Of a stretch of DNA of 64,000 nucleotides, positions 1-15,300 are shown in pieces. The notes beneath the pieces were generated by a model. The model did no database searches and had not been told where the DNA came from. It saw only the letters and a program-made list of their open reading frames with translations. This DNA is from Aphelocoma coerulescens. Lineage: Eukaryota; Chordata; Aves; Passeriformes; Corvidae. Each line of letters begins with the position of its first letter. Positions within the stretch are counted from its first letter, which is position 1. The position numbers and the translations under genes were made by a program. The stretch spans positions 93,542,004 to 93,606,003 of the forward strand of contig NC_091015.1 in assembly GCF_041296385.1 (NCBI RefSeq). Direction: 5' to 3'.

Positions 1-241
1 CTCACGTATCACTTCTCTCAACTTCAGGAGCTTATTTTCACTTCAGTAGGCCCAAGCTTGCCCATCTGTCTACAAATACTAAGGCTGTGTAAATGAAGTG
101 ATGGTAAGGCTCATGAAGTGATGGTTAGCAACACCTTTCAGAGCTGCTGTTGCCACTTTCTCACGTAACTGCCGGTGAACCAAACTTTAGGCCATTCTGC
201 CATTTTAGGTGAAAGCCCACTAGGACACAATCAAGACTTAC
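1..241 (-). other. ADCY2: ADCY2 intron, 5' part of the last intron(s)
   Basis: Begins with the GTAAGT donor at 241-236 in transcript sense. No frame here continues the C2a domain after LDKIQ, so the C-terminal exon is outside the window. Nothing else is seen. Confidence 0.85.
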
Positions 242-366
242 CTGTATTTTATCTAAGACACCAGTGCTGTCCATCCTGCTGGCCACATTTACTGTATTGC
301 CCCATATATCATATTGTGGTTTTTGAGCTCCAATTACTCCAGCTATTACAGGTCCATGGTTTATAC
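242..366 (-). CDS. ADCY2: ADCY2 exon: C2a active-site exon
   Basis: 125 nt: two bases completing Gly, then 41 codons from [16 protein letters not shown] to STGVLDKIQ, ending in phase 0. It carries the C2 catalytic set: the Asp of YDIWGN (Asp1018 in rat ADCY2, adenine recognition) and the Asn and Arg of NVASR (Asn1025 and Arg1029, transition-state stabilisation). All three are intact. The acceptor is TTCCAG|GT and the donor is CAG|GTAAGT. The remaining exon or exons, with the final Lys of the active site, lie before base 1. Confidence 0.97.
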
Positions 367-3300
367 CTGGAAAACATGAGAACTTAATGTTAGGAATGAA
401 AGGAAAGGCAACAAAGCTGGTGAAGGCCCTCGAGTACAAGTCCTATGAGTAGCCTCTGAGGGAGCTGGGGTTGTTTAGCCTGGAGAAAAGGGGGCTCAGG
501 GGAGATTTTATCACTCTCTACTCCTGTCTGAAAGGAGGCTGTAGCAGGTGGAGGTTGGTCTCTTCTCCCAGGCAAGCAGTGACAGGATAAGACGACAGTC
601 TCAAGCTGTGCTAGGGGAGATTTAGGTTGATCATTAGGAGGAATTGCTTCACATAAAGGGTGACTAGACATTGGAATGGGCTTCCCAGGGAGATGGTGGA
701 GTCACTGTCCACCAGTTGGAGGCGTTTAAGAAAAGACTGGAAGTGGCATTTGGTGCTGTGGTCTAGTTGACCTGGGGGTATTCAGTCATAGGTCAGGCTG
801 GCTGATCTCAGAGGTCTTTTCCAACTTAACTGATTCTGTGGTTCTGTGAAGATCCACCAAACAAGGACACACAGTACATTTGGCGTATAGCAAGTCAATG
901 AACGCAACATTTGGCCCTCGCTGAATAGCGAGTATGGCAGCAAACAGTTGTTCACCATGTTTTTATCAACCATTTATGGCAGGAGAATGTTAGTTACAAA
1001 AATGCCAAAAGTCAGTTCATCTGATTTTACTTTTACAGCTCCCTCCCATCCTGAGTAACTTGCTATTTTCAACCACTGGCATCCTAATAAACTGCTGCTG
1101 CCATTATTTTGTAGCACAAGGAATACACTGTGGGTGAGCAGCAGCTTCTGGGAAAACAAATATGGAAGAATTTCTTTAAATTTCTTCTTGTAGTGAAAAG
1201 GGCCTCTCCTCTCTGCAACAGTTGATGGCCCCATCAAGTTACTTTTATAGTATTCTTTGCTTATTAAATTTAGAATAAACTAATGTAAATGAACTGAAAG
1301 GATTTGAAGCCTTGTTCTGAAGGCTGAATTGACCATAGAATGGTCCTAAAGAACTGCAATATAAATATATATATTCAAATAATTTGATTAAGCACAGAGT
1401 AGAACAATATGGTAGAAGAATATCGTCCCTCATTAGACTCTGGGCATTTTTTTCATCTTGTAGTCAGTTTGTAACCTATGTTATGTCTGTTAAAGGGAGT
1501 GAGCTGTACTCTGCTAGTAGGGAAACCAGGAGGCAAAAGCCAAAGTACTATTGTTAACCAGCATCAAATGTACTGTAATTTTAAGTGTACATACCAATGA
1601 GCAGGAAAGCAAAGTTAGACCTAGTGAGAAATAAACCCTGAACAAGTGAGTCGTTTGGACTTCTAAAATTATTTCAGCAGATCATAACTGATTTCTGTTA
1701 CTTCATTGACAGAAACCTTCATTAGGGTTATATATCCATGCAGAAAAATGAAAGTGTGATTGTAGGATGGAGAGGGATCTCAGAGCTCATTTAGTATGTA
1801 ACATGGCAGTGCAGGCTAGCAACCACACTATCGGCCCACTTGGAAACCCTGGAAAACGTGACTGTAGAAGTTAAATTGGGAAAATAAGCAAAGACTACAA
1901 GATAACAAATAGAGCCTGATATATATTTGTCTAAGTGCTTGGGGTTAATTGCACAAAGGGACTTGGGCCTTGCAACACTTTGCATTAACAACTGAGCCAT
2001 GGATGGGTTTTTCTACTTCATGACATACAACTTGTAGAAAGCTCTAGGGAACTAAGAGTGGAATCCACAAAAGACATCTGCTGGGTAGCCCAATCTGGCT
2101 AGAAGGGAATATTGAAGAGATGTGTGTGGCCATGGTCCAGAAACTGGGGCAGTGCAGTGGGACTTTCCTACAAAATAAAATGGACAGGAAGGGACTTCTA
2201 TTTTTTACCTTTTCCTGAACTACCACTGCTGATGGTTTGAGGAATACCTCAGGGGCTCAAGAGTCACCTTCAGATCCCTCCTACTTCAAGGAAACTTCTA
2301 CCAGTATCTCTTAGGAATGTGTTCTGGCAACTCAAGCACTGTGGGATATACTGCTCTATGTCATTCCTGCTGGTGTGGATCTTTTTTGCACGACACACAT
2401 GAATGTTTGTTGGGGCAAGGCTGGAAGAATAGTACTCTCACTACAGGTGAATGCTCTAACAAAAGGTGATACCATCTATCTGTCTCCTTCTCTCATATCC
2501 AAGGCAATATTCAATCATTCCATGAAATGCAATACTGTTCAGCAGGAATGACAGAGAATGTCTCATTGTGAAGTATCCTACAGCCTGGGCTCATAGCTTA
2601 GCCTCACCCAAAACCAGGATCCAAATTAAGTCACCTACAACACAGACGAATGTTCTAACTATGAAGTTATATGGAAAACAACACACCAGCCTCTCTTCTG
2701 AAAGAAAGCAATACCTGTGCAAAACCTGCTGCAAAAGCATAGCTGAGCTTGTCTCATAAATCAAGCATCTCAACTTGCAGAAGGGGAGGAATGCTTAAAA
2801 TGTCATTCAGGTGCTTCCCTCCCTTGCCTGGCAAGGGCAGAGCAGTGTGTACCTCCTAAATCACGCTAGCATTTTGGGTACTCACAGAAAATTATGAAAG
2901 TTGAGGCCTCTAATAAGTTGCAGAAATTTCAGACTTAGTTGTTGGCCAAGGGAGGCTTTTTGCAAAGGGCAGTTTGGGTACAAGTCCTTACAGTGGGGAC
3001 TAGGTCAGAAGTAGTTGTTAAAATGTTTCTGTGGCTATAATTAGGATGGATTTCAGCTGCTTTCATCATCAGGTGGTGGGAAGTAGAGAAGTGAAAATGA
3101 AGTGAAGATCTCAGTGGTGCCTATATTGGATTAAGGTGGCACAAATACACTTTGGGGCCCGTGTTCCTTTTTAGAGTTAAAACATTTTTCGTTTCATGAA
3201 GCAAAGGAGTCTGAGTTCTCTGGAATATTTAGCAAGAACTGTAAAAATCCAGAGTGAGTGGTTTTTTTTGTTTTGGTTTTCCCCTTTGAAAATTTGCTTC

Positions 3301-6300
3301 ATGATCCCCACTTGAGAGGACTCAATACTGCTTCAAGCAGTTTGCAGACACAGCCCCAGCACCCAGCAGCTCTCTGTCTGCATTGAAGCTGCTGATAAAA
3401 ATGTGTTTGCAAGTATGTGCCGTGTCAGCTATGGCAAGAACTGTCAAGTTCTGTAACACTGAGAAGGAAGCATACTTCTGATTTGCTTTGTCATTTTTAG
3501 CTCTAGCAAGGAATACAAAACATATTGGCAAAGGAGTGCCCTAACGAGCCCCTGCTTCAAGTCAGAAGACAGCAAGTTTTGCCAGTGGGTGGCACTGTGA
3601 AATAGACTTGAGAGGAGCAGCCGAAAGGAAAAGCAAGCGGCACAGCAAGAAAAAGACAAGACAGGAGAATAACTGTTGGAAATCAAATACTTCTGACACG
3701 TTTACATAATTTATGGGTTTTCAGTATTTGTTTACTGTTTTCATTTCACACTTTCCACGTTACATATTGCATTGTGAAACTGCTGTGTACTGCTATCAGG
3801 AAATAAACGTTTTGGAACATATGGTTCTTGACCAGCTCTGAATTCATTTATTCATCATTCTTTCTATTGCTTACTGCAGCTGTCTATTTCCTTTTAAAAA
3901 TACCATGATGCACAAGAAGAAGCAATTAGAAACTGAAACATAAGGGATATCTCTTCCCAAGATAAATAACTAGTCATCTTTGCTCTTATCTGAATAACAA
4001 AGAAGACAAATATTCTCCCTTGTCTAACACTGCATTTTTGTGTGCTTGCTTGAGTTTAGTACATGTAAAATATTTCAAACTCCAGCCTCACTGGCCCCTT
4101 ATAGCTCCTGTCCTCTGAAAAACCATTTATATAGTTTTGCAAAGCCCAGTCTAGAGTTTTCTTGTGTATTCTTTTGCTATTTGTAAACTTCAAAAAAATG
4201 TTTGTGTCTTACAGTCTCTACAATAATTTTTACAGAGTTACCATAAAACCATTCAGAGCCATGTGAACACATTTTTTTCAACCATTCTTTACATAGTAAT
4301 ACTGCCCTTTTCTAAGTCTAGCCTTGCAACACTGTAGGGTTTCAGGAGCTGGGGTTGATGGCCAATACCATGTAGGCTGCTTTTAAACAGGATAAAGATG
4401 GTGCTGTTTACTATCATGGCCCTTTTGGCCAGTTCTACTACTACTTTAATCAGATGGTACTTCACACTGAATTCTCCCCCTTGTCCATGATACTCTCCTA
4501 AGAATCCTGTGATACTCACCTACTCGTAACTTGAAGTCATTGAATGAATGCTTGTTTATGACATCCAGTTTTGCCACCAAGGCAAATGCGAACTCCACCA
4601 TGGTTCCTATGTGCATATACTGTCGTTCAGGTTCCTGAATTCGAGAGACAAACAAAAAGTGTAAAATCATTCTCGTGAGCCTTGGATGCTGTAAGAATAC
4701 AACCAAAATATGTTGAACACTTGAACGCACTTAAGCCCTTAGGGATGGCCTAGTGTCAGCAGGCAGATGCAGAAAAGCAATGTAGAAGGTGGTACCCTGT
4801 CCAGCATCAGTAAGATCAAACAATGGCCGAGAGACAGGATGAATTTTACTTCTCTAGAGGTGATAGATCCAAACCATGCCTAATCTAACATTTTGATTGT
4901 CAAGTGACTGAATAGCTGCTATCTAATCCCACAGGCACTCAATATCTATGTGTGCCTAGAATTTGTTAATTCATTTTCTCTAAGTGTCCGCTTCTATTGT
5001 ACTCCCTTTCATAATAAATAATGCTTGTGGACAGCCGCACAGGGATTCCTCCCTCTCACTGTTGCACAGCTTAGCTCCCTTCTAAAATGTGTAAGATTCA
5101 GTGAAATTCACAATTTTAAGAGTTCTTCCACTAATCTAATCTGACAGATAAGCAAGTACCTCTGAGAACATTTAACAGACCTGAAAATGAGTAAAACACA
5201 AGAGGAAGAGGGCAACCCCACTCTGCCCCTTTATTTACTAGCTCAGAGCTTATACCACTTATAAAAGCTGTAGACTTAATCTCTCATACATAACAAAGTA
5301 ACCTGATTTCTAAGTACTATTTTGAGTCCTTTCAGGCTGAGGAGAAAATTGATTTTGGTGTCCCACAGCCCAAGGTAGGATCCTGACAAGTGAATGTTTT
5401 CATAAGACATGGACTCATTGATCTCTATGAGAAATTACTGAATCTTCCCCAGTTCTTGAGATAAAGTGACAGAGGAGATGGACAGATGACAACTTCAGAG
5501 ATGATTCATAGAGTGCATGCATCAGCCTAGGGTGGGACAGTAGTGGTGCTTGCTGGAGCAGCTGTTTAGATAAATGAAGCCTGTTTCCTTTGGAGTTCAC
5601 TCCTAGCTAAAACAGATGGTTTCCTGTTCAGTTGATATATTCAGACCCCTTCCTTAGGCACTCAGTCTTCCTTGGATGCTTGTTTTAAGCTGGGGGTGGT
5701 TCCCAGCAGTATGTCTAGCAGTCAGTCACTGCCACACTAGGTACTGCAGGATCTGTGCATCTTTGGGAATCTGGAATGAAGGCTGCTGAGTTCTGGTGGA
5801 TTTCCTTTGAGAATGTGAACTCAATCACCAAAGGAATGCTAAACTGTGGACCCCCTGATTGTGGAAACAACTCAAATGATACATTTCTTCCTCTGCAAAC
5901 ACTAGTTTTAGTTGTGATTGAGAGCTCTCTATGTCTTCACATCTTCGGTCTGCAGTTCTGCATTTTTTTCATCCCCTTCACCCTCTGTATTAAATGTCAG
6001 AGCTAATTTAAAATAATTCTTTGCCCTTAGGATCCTTAGGGTCTATAGTTTACGTGGTAATTGCTTGTGTTTAGAAGGAACATGAGTTTGGCAAGAGCAC
6101 ATTAATCCTTAGCAGAGACTGTGTTGCTGTCTCTCTGTCACTAACCTGTAGTACTGTAAAGATCATGGCAAAAGCAAGGTTTTTGAATAAGTTATGAATT
6201 GCTTCTCTGAACTTAATTTCCACTGACTGCAGTTCCTAATCCTACCACATTAAGTAAAGTAGAAACAAAGAAACACATTCTCAATACTGAGTCTGAGGGT

Positions 6301-9300
6301 TCTGTAAGTGTATAGCAAGTAAGGCAAATCATCCCTCTCAGCTTACAATGGAAAACATTAATTCTTGCAATCTTTTTTATGCTCTATAAATCTAGTACTG
6401 ATGCAGCACATAGGAATAAAATGCTGTACTGTATTTAGAGTAGAAGGCCTGTTTTAGCAAATACAGAGGTGGCATTTTCAAACTGCAATGAGAAGAAAAA
6501 TTCACAGAGATTACTAAAGTATAAACTTGTCCAGTACAATACAATCTATGCTAATAAGAAAAAACTAGGCCACATTATTATACAAAACCTGAAGCTTAAT
6601 TAACAGAATTTTAGCATTCATTTGAATATGCTTTTTATCAAGCAGGAACATTTTCTTGTACCTGACACTGTTCTTGGTTGGGTGTAGCACTCAATCCTGT
6701 TGCTGCCATGTAAGTGCTTCCAATGGTCTTTATCTTTTCAACTCCGCTGAACTTTGGCTTTGACAATAACTGTAAAACAAGGACAGTCATTCCTTAATCA
6801 CATCAGCAGCTCTGTTACTCTAACACCAATCAGAGCATCAAGTCTTAGAACAGTTTCTACGTAGACCCCAAATGGCTCACAAATATATACAGGATGAAGA
6901 ACTTAAAGATGGATAAAACAATGGTTACAGAACTCCAAGGACAGGGAACTTCTGTCTTCTAAAATACCTTTTTTTACTATAAAGGGATGAAATTTATAGT
7001 AGTGAGAATAAATTCCATCTTATTTTATATATAGCTTTTAAAAGTCAGTAGACTTTGCACTCATGTAATATTGGAACTGGATCATCATGCCAGCCAACAG
7101 TTAAGTTTGAAGCAGCTTTCTGAAAGTAAGCATCTATTCCATGCCAGTGGAATAGTCCATGCCAATGGGACTAAAATCCGAGGATTTTAGGTCATATCCC
7201 AGGTTGTTTTGAACATTGGGCACTCTCCAAATGGGTTTACTGCTAAAACACCCTCTATAGCTGCAGGTCCACAAATCCAGACTGCGCTCTCTGAGTCATG
7301 GCATGATTTTAATACCTTTTCCTGGTATCTTCATCACTAATTACTTCCTTAAAGACAAATACTGTTCTCAGTGAGGCCTTTATAGATGCCATTTCCCAAT
7401 CCATCTGTAGTCATACTTTCTACTTGCTTCTAACTTCTGAGAATGGAATATTAAATTTATATATAATCCTTTTATTTGCTTGTGTATCAAATGATCAGTG
7501 CAGATCAGGTATAACACAAAAGTTGTATCTGACTTTGGACATTCATATTTAGAACTTGTGGTTAATACATGGCATGTAATGTGACTGCCTCATGAGCTGC
7601 AGCTAAAGGCCAAAATAAAAATTTCTGTCAGATATACACATAGGATTCTTCTGATAGCAAATCAAAAGCAATTGAGTATGATGTCAGACCAATATCTGAT
7701 TTATCCCACATAAATACCTTTTTTCTTTAATACTCCCTGTAAGTATTTTCCACATGACCAGGCACACAAAAGTTCTTTTCTCACAGCTCTTCCACTCTCC
7801 CCTTCAAGTATGTTTTCTGACTGTTGCATATCATGAATTAGAAAGATTGAAACCATATGTCAATCACTGTTGTAAGTACATACATCATCAAAGTCCGCAA
7901 TGATCTCATTTAGCAGCCTGAGACATTCCAACCCTTCCTTATTTACATCAGATTCTGTGTAAAATTCCTTGAAATCCGGAACAGAGGCAAACATGACACA
8001 GACGCAATCGTATGACTGGTGATACAGATCCTGTCCAAAAGAAAACAGAATAAAGAAAAAAAATCTATCGTACCCAGCTGTAAATAAGTTTCTTTATTAA
8101 CATACAGTGTCCAGGATGCAAAACCAGAGGTGCTGCAGTAGTTGGAATGCCTTAAGATAGTGGTTGGATTTTTTTGCATTTAGTTGCATTTATTAATTCT
8201 AAACAATATATGAACCTGTTCATAAAAGAGACTCAACATATTCAGTTGAAAATATTATCATGATTTTTTTTTCTTCCTGAACATTAGCTCTGTGAAAACA
8301 AAATGTTCACTAATTTATTAGATAGGGCCCATCTCTGAGCCTTCTTATGAAGAGAATTTAGTCTGGCTTGCATGGCTGAAAATGTATTTTGTAAAAATAT
8401 ATACAATTTATTATTAGGTGTTCATTATTGTAGTAACTAAAAAACTGAACCAAAATCACAAAGTCAATGTACTACAAATGCATAATGCAGTATGACCCTG
8501 ATTGATAGTTCCTGACCTAAAATGACAATATGCCTAATAGGACAAAATAATTATCGTTTCTTTTGCATAAGAAGGAGCTGAGGCAAAAAGAAAGAAGTCA
8601 CCTGAACTGAAACCCATTTATGGCAGAGTCTGCACTGCCTTCTGTGACCACTGAAATGAGAGCATCTCTACTACACAGAATGATTCTGGTGCTGAAAAGG
8701 ACCACCTCCCACTACCCCTTCAATTTCCTCTCCACTGCCCTTGAATGTTAGACTATCTCTTCTTTCAGTTCAAATTCACATCCCAAAAAAAAAGACAGAA
8801 AGAAAGAAAATTTATTAAACTAATACTTAAAAAAGAAATAGTATCTACACACAAAGGTAGACATAGCAATAAAAGAGGCTGTTATCTAGTTTGATGTAAA
8901 ACTACCTTCAAGTTGTTATTTGAGTAAAAAGGGATTTCAATACTCATATGATTTGTTCTGTGAGTTCAAGAAGCATAAGATATTATTTCCCTTTTTACTT
9001 AGCAAAGCTTGTAAAAAGCTTGGGTTTTGCAATTAGACTGTCAGTGTGTCCTTTTGAAAGCGTGTGGTGTGCCTGTATATAGACATGCACAGACATAGTA
9101 TATCTTTACTGCTGATGTATAACTAAAAAATAACAACTATGGGAAAACTGCTGACTGCCCCATGCCAGCACAGGTGTGAGGGAAGTTTCTGAGCAAACAT
9201 GAAAATAATGATGGACAGGGAGGAACACAAGCAGATGGAGGAGATAAATTATTTATTGCTAGATTTTTGTGCTCCTGTATTTTCTAAGGATTCTATAGCC

Positions 9301-12300
9301 ATAGCATCACTGGAGCTCCACCACAACTATGTGCAGTCGGGATGGAATATATTGCTGGGATTCACGGCTCAAGCTGTTATTCTGTTGTTGCACCATGATT
9401 AAATCCAGATTTCTGAGACTGTGAGAAACCCAAGGGTCAAGCCAGTAAGGAAACCTGGTCTAACTGTGAGTGTGTGGTGTGTGGGGAGTCAAGCGGGGGC
9501 ACCTGTTGGCTCACTGGAGCTGCCCACTGTGAAGGAGATTCCGTTCCACCTCACATGGTGCAGGTATGACTGCCAGAGTGGCTCCTGGATGGTCGTATGG
9601 GAATATTTCCTTAACAAGGTACAGAGATTACATTTTGTGGTTAACTCCGCTTTAATTCTATTTCCTCAAGTCCCCTTCCCTGTAACTTCATTTCAATTTT
9701 GGTAATAGCAACCCATTCCTCCTCCTTCCCCTCCAATACTGGGGCAATACCATCCCCACTAATGCTCAATAACATAGCACCATCATGGAAACAACAACAA
9801 CGAGCGGTACTATTTATAACCAGGTGAGTAGTAATTGTGACCATCACAATAAATTTCAGAGAATTTTAAGGAGTCATCCCAGCTAGATTATTTTGATCAT
9901 AATAATAAAGGATATTACAATCGAGTGCTTTAATTTTCCTGAGAGTTCTTCTCTTGAAACAGTACACTCCAAAATGTTTAGTCAGAAAATTAAATGCAAT
10001 ACCATTCTAGGAAGGAATAGCTTTTCTTCTTTTAACAAAAATAAAATCATCCTGTCCTTTGCATTCAATCATTTTATTTTTCCTCTTTAATAACATCTGA
10101 AATTCAACTATGTTCCTTTTACTGTCCCCTCATCTCCAATGCCTGAAATCTTCTTGGGATAGAGAAGGCAAACCAGTCCAATTCTATCTCTTGGAAGGGC
10201 ATGGTGGTCAGCTTCTCTGGGGCAGAAGTTTTGCTCTAAGTAAGGTGCTAGCTCCATCCTGTAGCTAATGAAACAGGCTTCCTCTTGCTCAGTAATGGGC
10301 TTGCCAGTAAGCTTGCAGCACAAAAGCTCCTGAGCACTTTTTACTAAAAGGGAATCTGAAGGATAACAGCATTAAGGAGAACGCTGCACAAGCCAGGTGC
10401 AGATATATTTAATCCTGGCCCTGTTTCCTGCTTTTCATTTTATATTTGATCCTGTCTTTCTCTCAATTGGAAAGTAATCTGTCTTGTATCCAGCATGCAG
10501 ACTATAAGCAGAAACCCAGCTCTGGAGGTTCTGGTAAAGCAAACAAACCTTTATTACTTGCTCTGAAGGAACTTTGCTTTTTGTGTATTAGCATTAGTCA
10601 AAGTATATCCTGTTATAAAAAGACCTTTGTTGGTCATCTGAAACTACAACCCCACTGCTCCCAGTTAGCATTCATTCACTCTTTCCCTTTTCATTTCTTC
10701 TGCCTGCTTTTCAGCAGCACACTTTGTTTTTCTTTTTCTCCACATGACTGCATACATAAAATACTAAGGGAAGTAGTATTTTGAAACAGAATATTCATCT
10801 ATTATCTTAATCTTAATCATAGAATCTGTTTTAAACAGAAAAGAACATACTTAAAACTATACTAACTTGAATGTTTGCAACTAAGAAAAATGTGGACAAA
10901 TTTCGGTGTTGACTTACATATCCACACAGTTTTAGAAAACAAAGGCCTGATCTGCCCTAACATCCTTAGCTGTATATACATGCACACATACAGAATGTTC
11001 TTTAAGGTTCAACACAACCTTGCTGACATTGAAATAAATCTGAAGACATGACAGACTGAATACTTTCAGGGATTTGAAAGGGTCTTCCTTTGAAAACTGT
11101 GTTGAAAGAAACAAAAACAAGGAACAACTTGAGGGTTTTTTTTTTAATGGATGACATTAATATCATGTCAAATCATTCTTACTTCACCTGACACGATGAG
11201 TTGGGGAGCTCAGCACATTACAATTTCTGGTCTTCCTTAAATTAAATAAACTCATTCCAACCCAAGAATCTTGAGGAGTGACAAGACAAATCCAGTTGCC
11301 AGTACAAAGGTAAGCAGATGGTATTGCTCTGCTGGGGAGCTGAGATGGAGTAGCACATAATCAAGAAAGCAATCTCTTGATGGTTTGCTGTGTTTAATGC
11401 CTTAACTGAGAACTGGAGCTGAGTCAACTTGGCTTCCAGCCAAAATCTTCACTGCATTCAAAGGAACCCCACAGCAATTTTCATTCGATGTTAGCTACCA
11501 AATGAATATTTGCAGGGAATACTAAAGTATTGATATGAAGTATCAATAGCTTAGTACTGCTTAATGCAAATGACAGTGAAAAGGAAGACATTGTCCTTTT
11601 TGACTCAGGAAATCAAAAATTAATCCCTTAATCTGCCCCCTGCCCTCTTTTGTCAGTTTTGGAACAATTATTTGGCATGCACAAGTAATTCAAACTCTTA
11701 CATTTAAGATGTCTACAGCTGCTACTCTGTCTAAATGGTTTTATTTTTTCCTTTTTTTTTTTTCTTTTTCTTTCTTATTACTATAAAGGAATATTAAGAG
11801 CAGATCCAATTTCCAGCAAAGTAAAGATGGATCTTTTGGGTGACTTTTCTGGTGCTTGGATTAGGTTTGTAAGCAGTGAGTAAACAGGTAATTCAGTGTT
11901 CAGAACATCTTTCCAGAGTTAACATAACCACTGTTTCAGGGAAAAGGTAAATTTTCACTCTAATGAACAAGCTCTCCAGTCAACACAAGAAAATTCAGAA
12001 CCTAGTTGCAGCTCCACTCTGATCATGGGGGAAAAAAGTATCTGAATGCATATGGTTTAAAATTAAACCCATGTTGATTCAGCCATCCCATTATTCCTCT
12101 TCTTCACCTATTTTTACCATCCTTCAATAGGCAAAGTGCATTGCCACTTAGGAAAATTTCAAGGTACTACGGTGCATTCAGTGCTGTAAAGCAAACCTTA
12201 CAGGAAGGAAAGTGGGAATGAAAGTGACTGTAAATCTATATTTTCACTGTAAGGACCTACTGTTCAAAACAGCATTAAGTGGTATTTCCAGGATACACTG

Positions 12301-15300
12301 CCTTCTTACAGAGCAGAGGATATACAGAGACAGCTGACCTCATTCTTCAGGTTTCTTGCCAAGAAGTGTTCAGCTACGTGGGCTGGAAGCACATTCTCCA
12401 GAAGCACCCGATTTAGGTTCTCCATGGTTTCAATCTCCTCCCGCTCTTTTTTGAACTTGTTCTTCCACAGGAAGTCTAACCTACAGTAATATTCATTCTG
12501 TTACAAGAGGACACAGAAGTAAAGAAACAATAGGCATCTTGTCCTGCTGGAGTACAGGTTTAAGAGACAAAATAAGCACAGTATACAACCCCTACAATGC
12601 TATTAGTTGGCTACTCAAATATAATTCCAGATCCCACAGAAGTCAAACCCCAAGCATACACTTTGTGACATATATTTTACCAAATCCAACAAAAAGGACC
12701 AGGAGAAAATATGAAAAGGCGCAAGGTGCCTTAAACAATGGAAGATTTATTTATCTGCTCGCAGAGTTTAGTAGAAATTCATTCCAGAAATTAAATTCTG
12801 TAATGGGAACAATTTATTGTTTTGCAGCTTAATATTATTTTTTAAGTGCAGAATTTCACTTAAAATAATGGGCATTTCAGGAAGACCCAAACTTTTACTA
12901 ACTCAAACTTATGCCATGCAACCAACCTGGCAAAAAGAAAACAGCCTAATGATATAATATACATTCAGTTTATCAAATCAGGATCAGACTATCAAAAATG
13001 GCCCAGTCAGTTGGGCCAACCCAGTTGAACTTTGGTTTTATAACTTGCTTTTTTTTTGGTTGGTTGGTTGCTTTTACACTCCTTTCTGTAATACTTTATC
13101 CTGATTTTCTTTTTGTCCCGTAGTTTTCATAATAGCTTTCTGGTAACCACAACAATACCTGGAACTATATGAAAATACATAACATCCTTGGAGTATTGGT
13201 ATGTTTAGAGATCCAATTTCATTAAAAGTGAAAATTTAAAATTCTTGTTTAAAATTAAATGTGGTGAAAGATTAATAAAACTGAATTTTTGTGGAGCTCT
13301 CTCCACTTCCTTTCAATATTGTCAATGTTTTGTCATGAATTCTATGGCATTATTTCTACAGTAAAGCCTCCTCTGGCCTATCTCATTTGAGCTGATAAAA
13401 ATTGAGAGCTATTTCAACGTAGTCTAATGGTGTAACACTACCAGGCAATCTCAATGAAGACTATGCCATTAACCAGGATAATATGGTTATGATGGCAATC
13501 TTATTATAGAAACACTTAAAAATGCTAGCTAGTGTTATTAGCAGTCAGTAAGCATTCACACAAAAAATGAGAGCGAATCCTTCTGACTGGACAGTGGCTG
13601 TCATGGCTCAAAATGATTCATACATATTCTATTGAGATCACAGCCAAAGATAAGAGTAGAAAGTTGAAATTAGATGGTATTAAAATGATTTGGCAAGCTT
13701 TTAAAAGGCAATGAAAGAAAAAAGTGGTGAAGCAAAAAATGCATCTGCCAAATACTTGCAGGATGAAAAAACAGCAAGAGGGAAATGATTCCTCCACTTA
13801 AATGCATAGAGACAAATACACTCAGGTTTCCTTTTAACTGGTTGATAAGCACGAGGTACTATTTAGATATTTAAGTACAAAACTCAAAGAGAACATCCAT
13901 AACATGAAGTAATTGTTAACACACTCTCTTTGTGCTGATACCTATACTACTAAGGACAGAATGCAGATCTCAAAGGCACTGCAAAAGAAATATTCTGGCT
14001 ATTCTGACTCGAAGGTGACATTCTTCTGAAAATAAAAGGGGTCTTGACATCTTAGAATGTATCAACGCTGCATCCCAGAAATCTGGACTTTGAATGTTAA
14101 ATAAACAAACAAGCTGGATATTTTAAATAATTTTATGTTACTAAAGGATATTTGCAAATTCTAAGCAAATGAAGAGTGAGCAGAGACTTAAATACTTGTA
14201 CAGACAATCATAAAGGTACAGAGAACCTGAGAACATATTTCTGCAGCAACTCAGATATAGGATTTGATTGTTGCCCTGTCACTGTGCCTGTATTAAATGG
14301 CAACTATCACTCCTATAAAGCTTGAGGTCATGAACAGGGTTTTTTTCAGAACAGTTCACATTATGCAAAATACATGCAGTCACTTTTTTAGAATGTCTTT
14401 TTTTTTATATATATATATATATATAAAGATAGATATATGTTAGATATCTATACATCCAAGAACTTAGATGTATAAATATAAATACACATAGATGGTAAAT
14501 TCAAATGCCACCAACTGTATTCATGCAGAAAAAATCCAATAAAACACTGGGATGTCAAAATTATCAGCATAAATTGATGAAAGTAAAGTGGATGCCTGAT
14601 GAAATTAGATAGCCATACATTTTACCAACTTCATATTGAAAAGAAAAGGTGGTAGCTAAGTGAAGTTTTTGAAAAGATGTTTCTTCTTTAAAAGCTAATA
14701 TCAGATAATTTATTTACTACTTTACTATTTACTGAATTAAATTTAGGCTGCTACAAAAAAAAACCAAAGAGAACTCAGAGATCAGAAAAAAAATCAGAAT
14801 GTATTCTACAATTTGCTTTGAAATTAGAAAAGTCAGCACATCATATTTCAAAAACAAAAAAAGCACTAGCTTATTAACTTACTTTGAATTGTGGTGGTTT
14901 TTTGGTTGTTTTTTTTTTTTTGCATGATATGAAACTTGTGGTGGATATCCTGATCATTCAAAACAGACAGAGAGTTACAGAGCTGACAAATGGTACAGAT
15001 ACAACGCAAGTCTTTGGAAAAGAAACAGGAACAATAGAGGAAGGTACTTCGGAAAAAAACACTGAGTGCTAAGGAAAAGAGCTATTTAGACATATTGGCT
15101 ATAGCTGATACAGTTGGAAGAGTTGACATACTTTCTGTAAACATGCCTCCATCTACTACAAAGAAGTAAATGGTCATGTGACTAGCAGTGAAATTTGAAG
15201 TAAGTTTTCATTGAATTCTTTCAGAAGAGGCTCTTGAAGAGACTACATTGTTCAAGAAGGGAAGAATCCCCTCACAGAATAATAGCTCACTAAAAAACAG

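Noticed and set aside
7134..7155. 8-bp inverted repeat CTATTCCA / TGGAATAG
   Set aside because: Arms this short are expected several times by chance in 64 kb.
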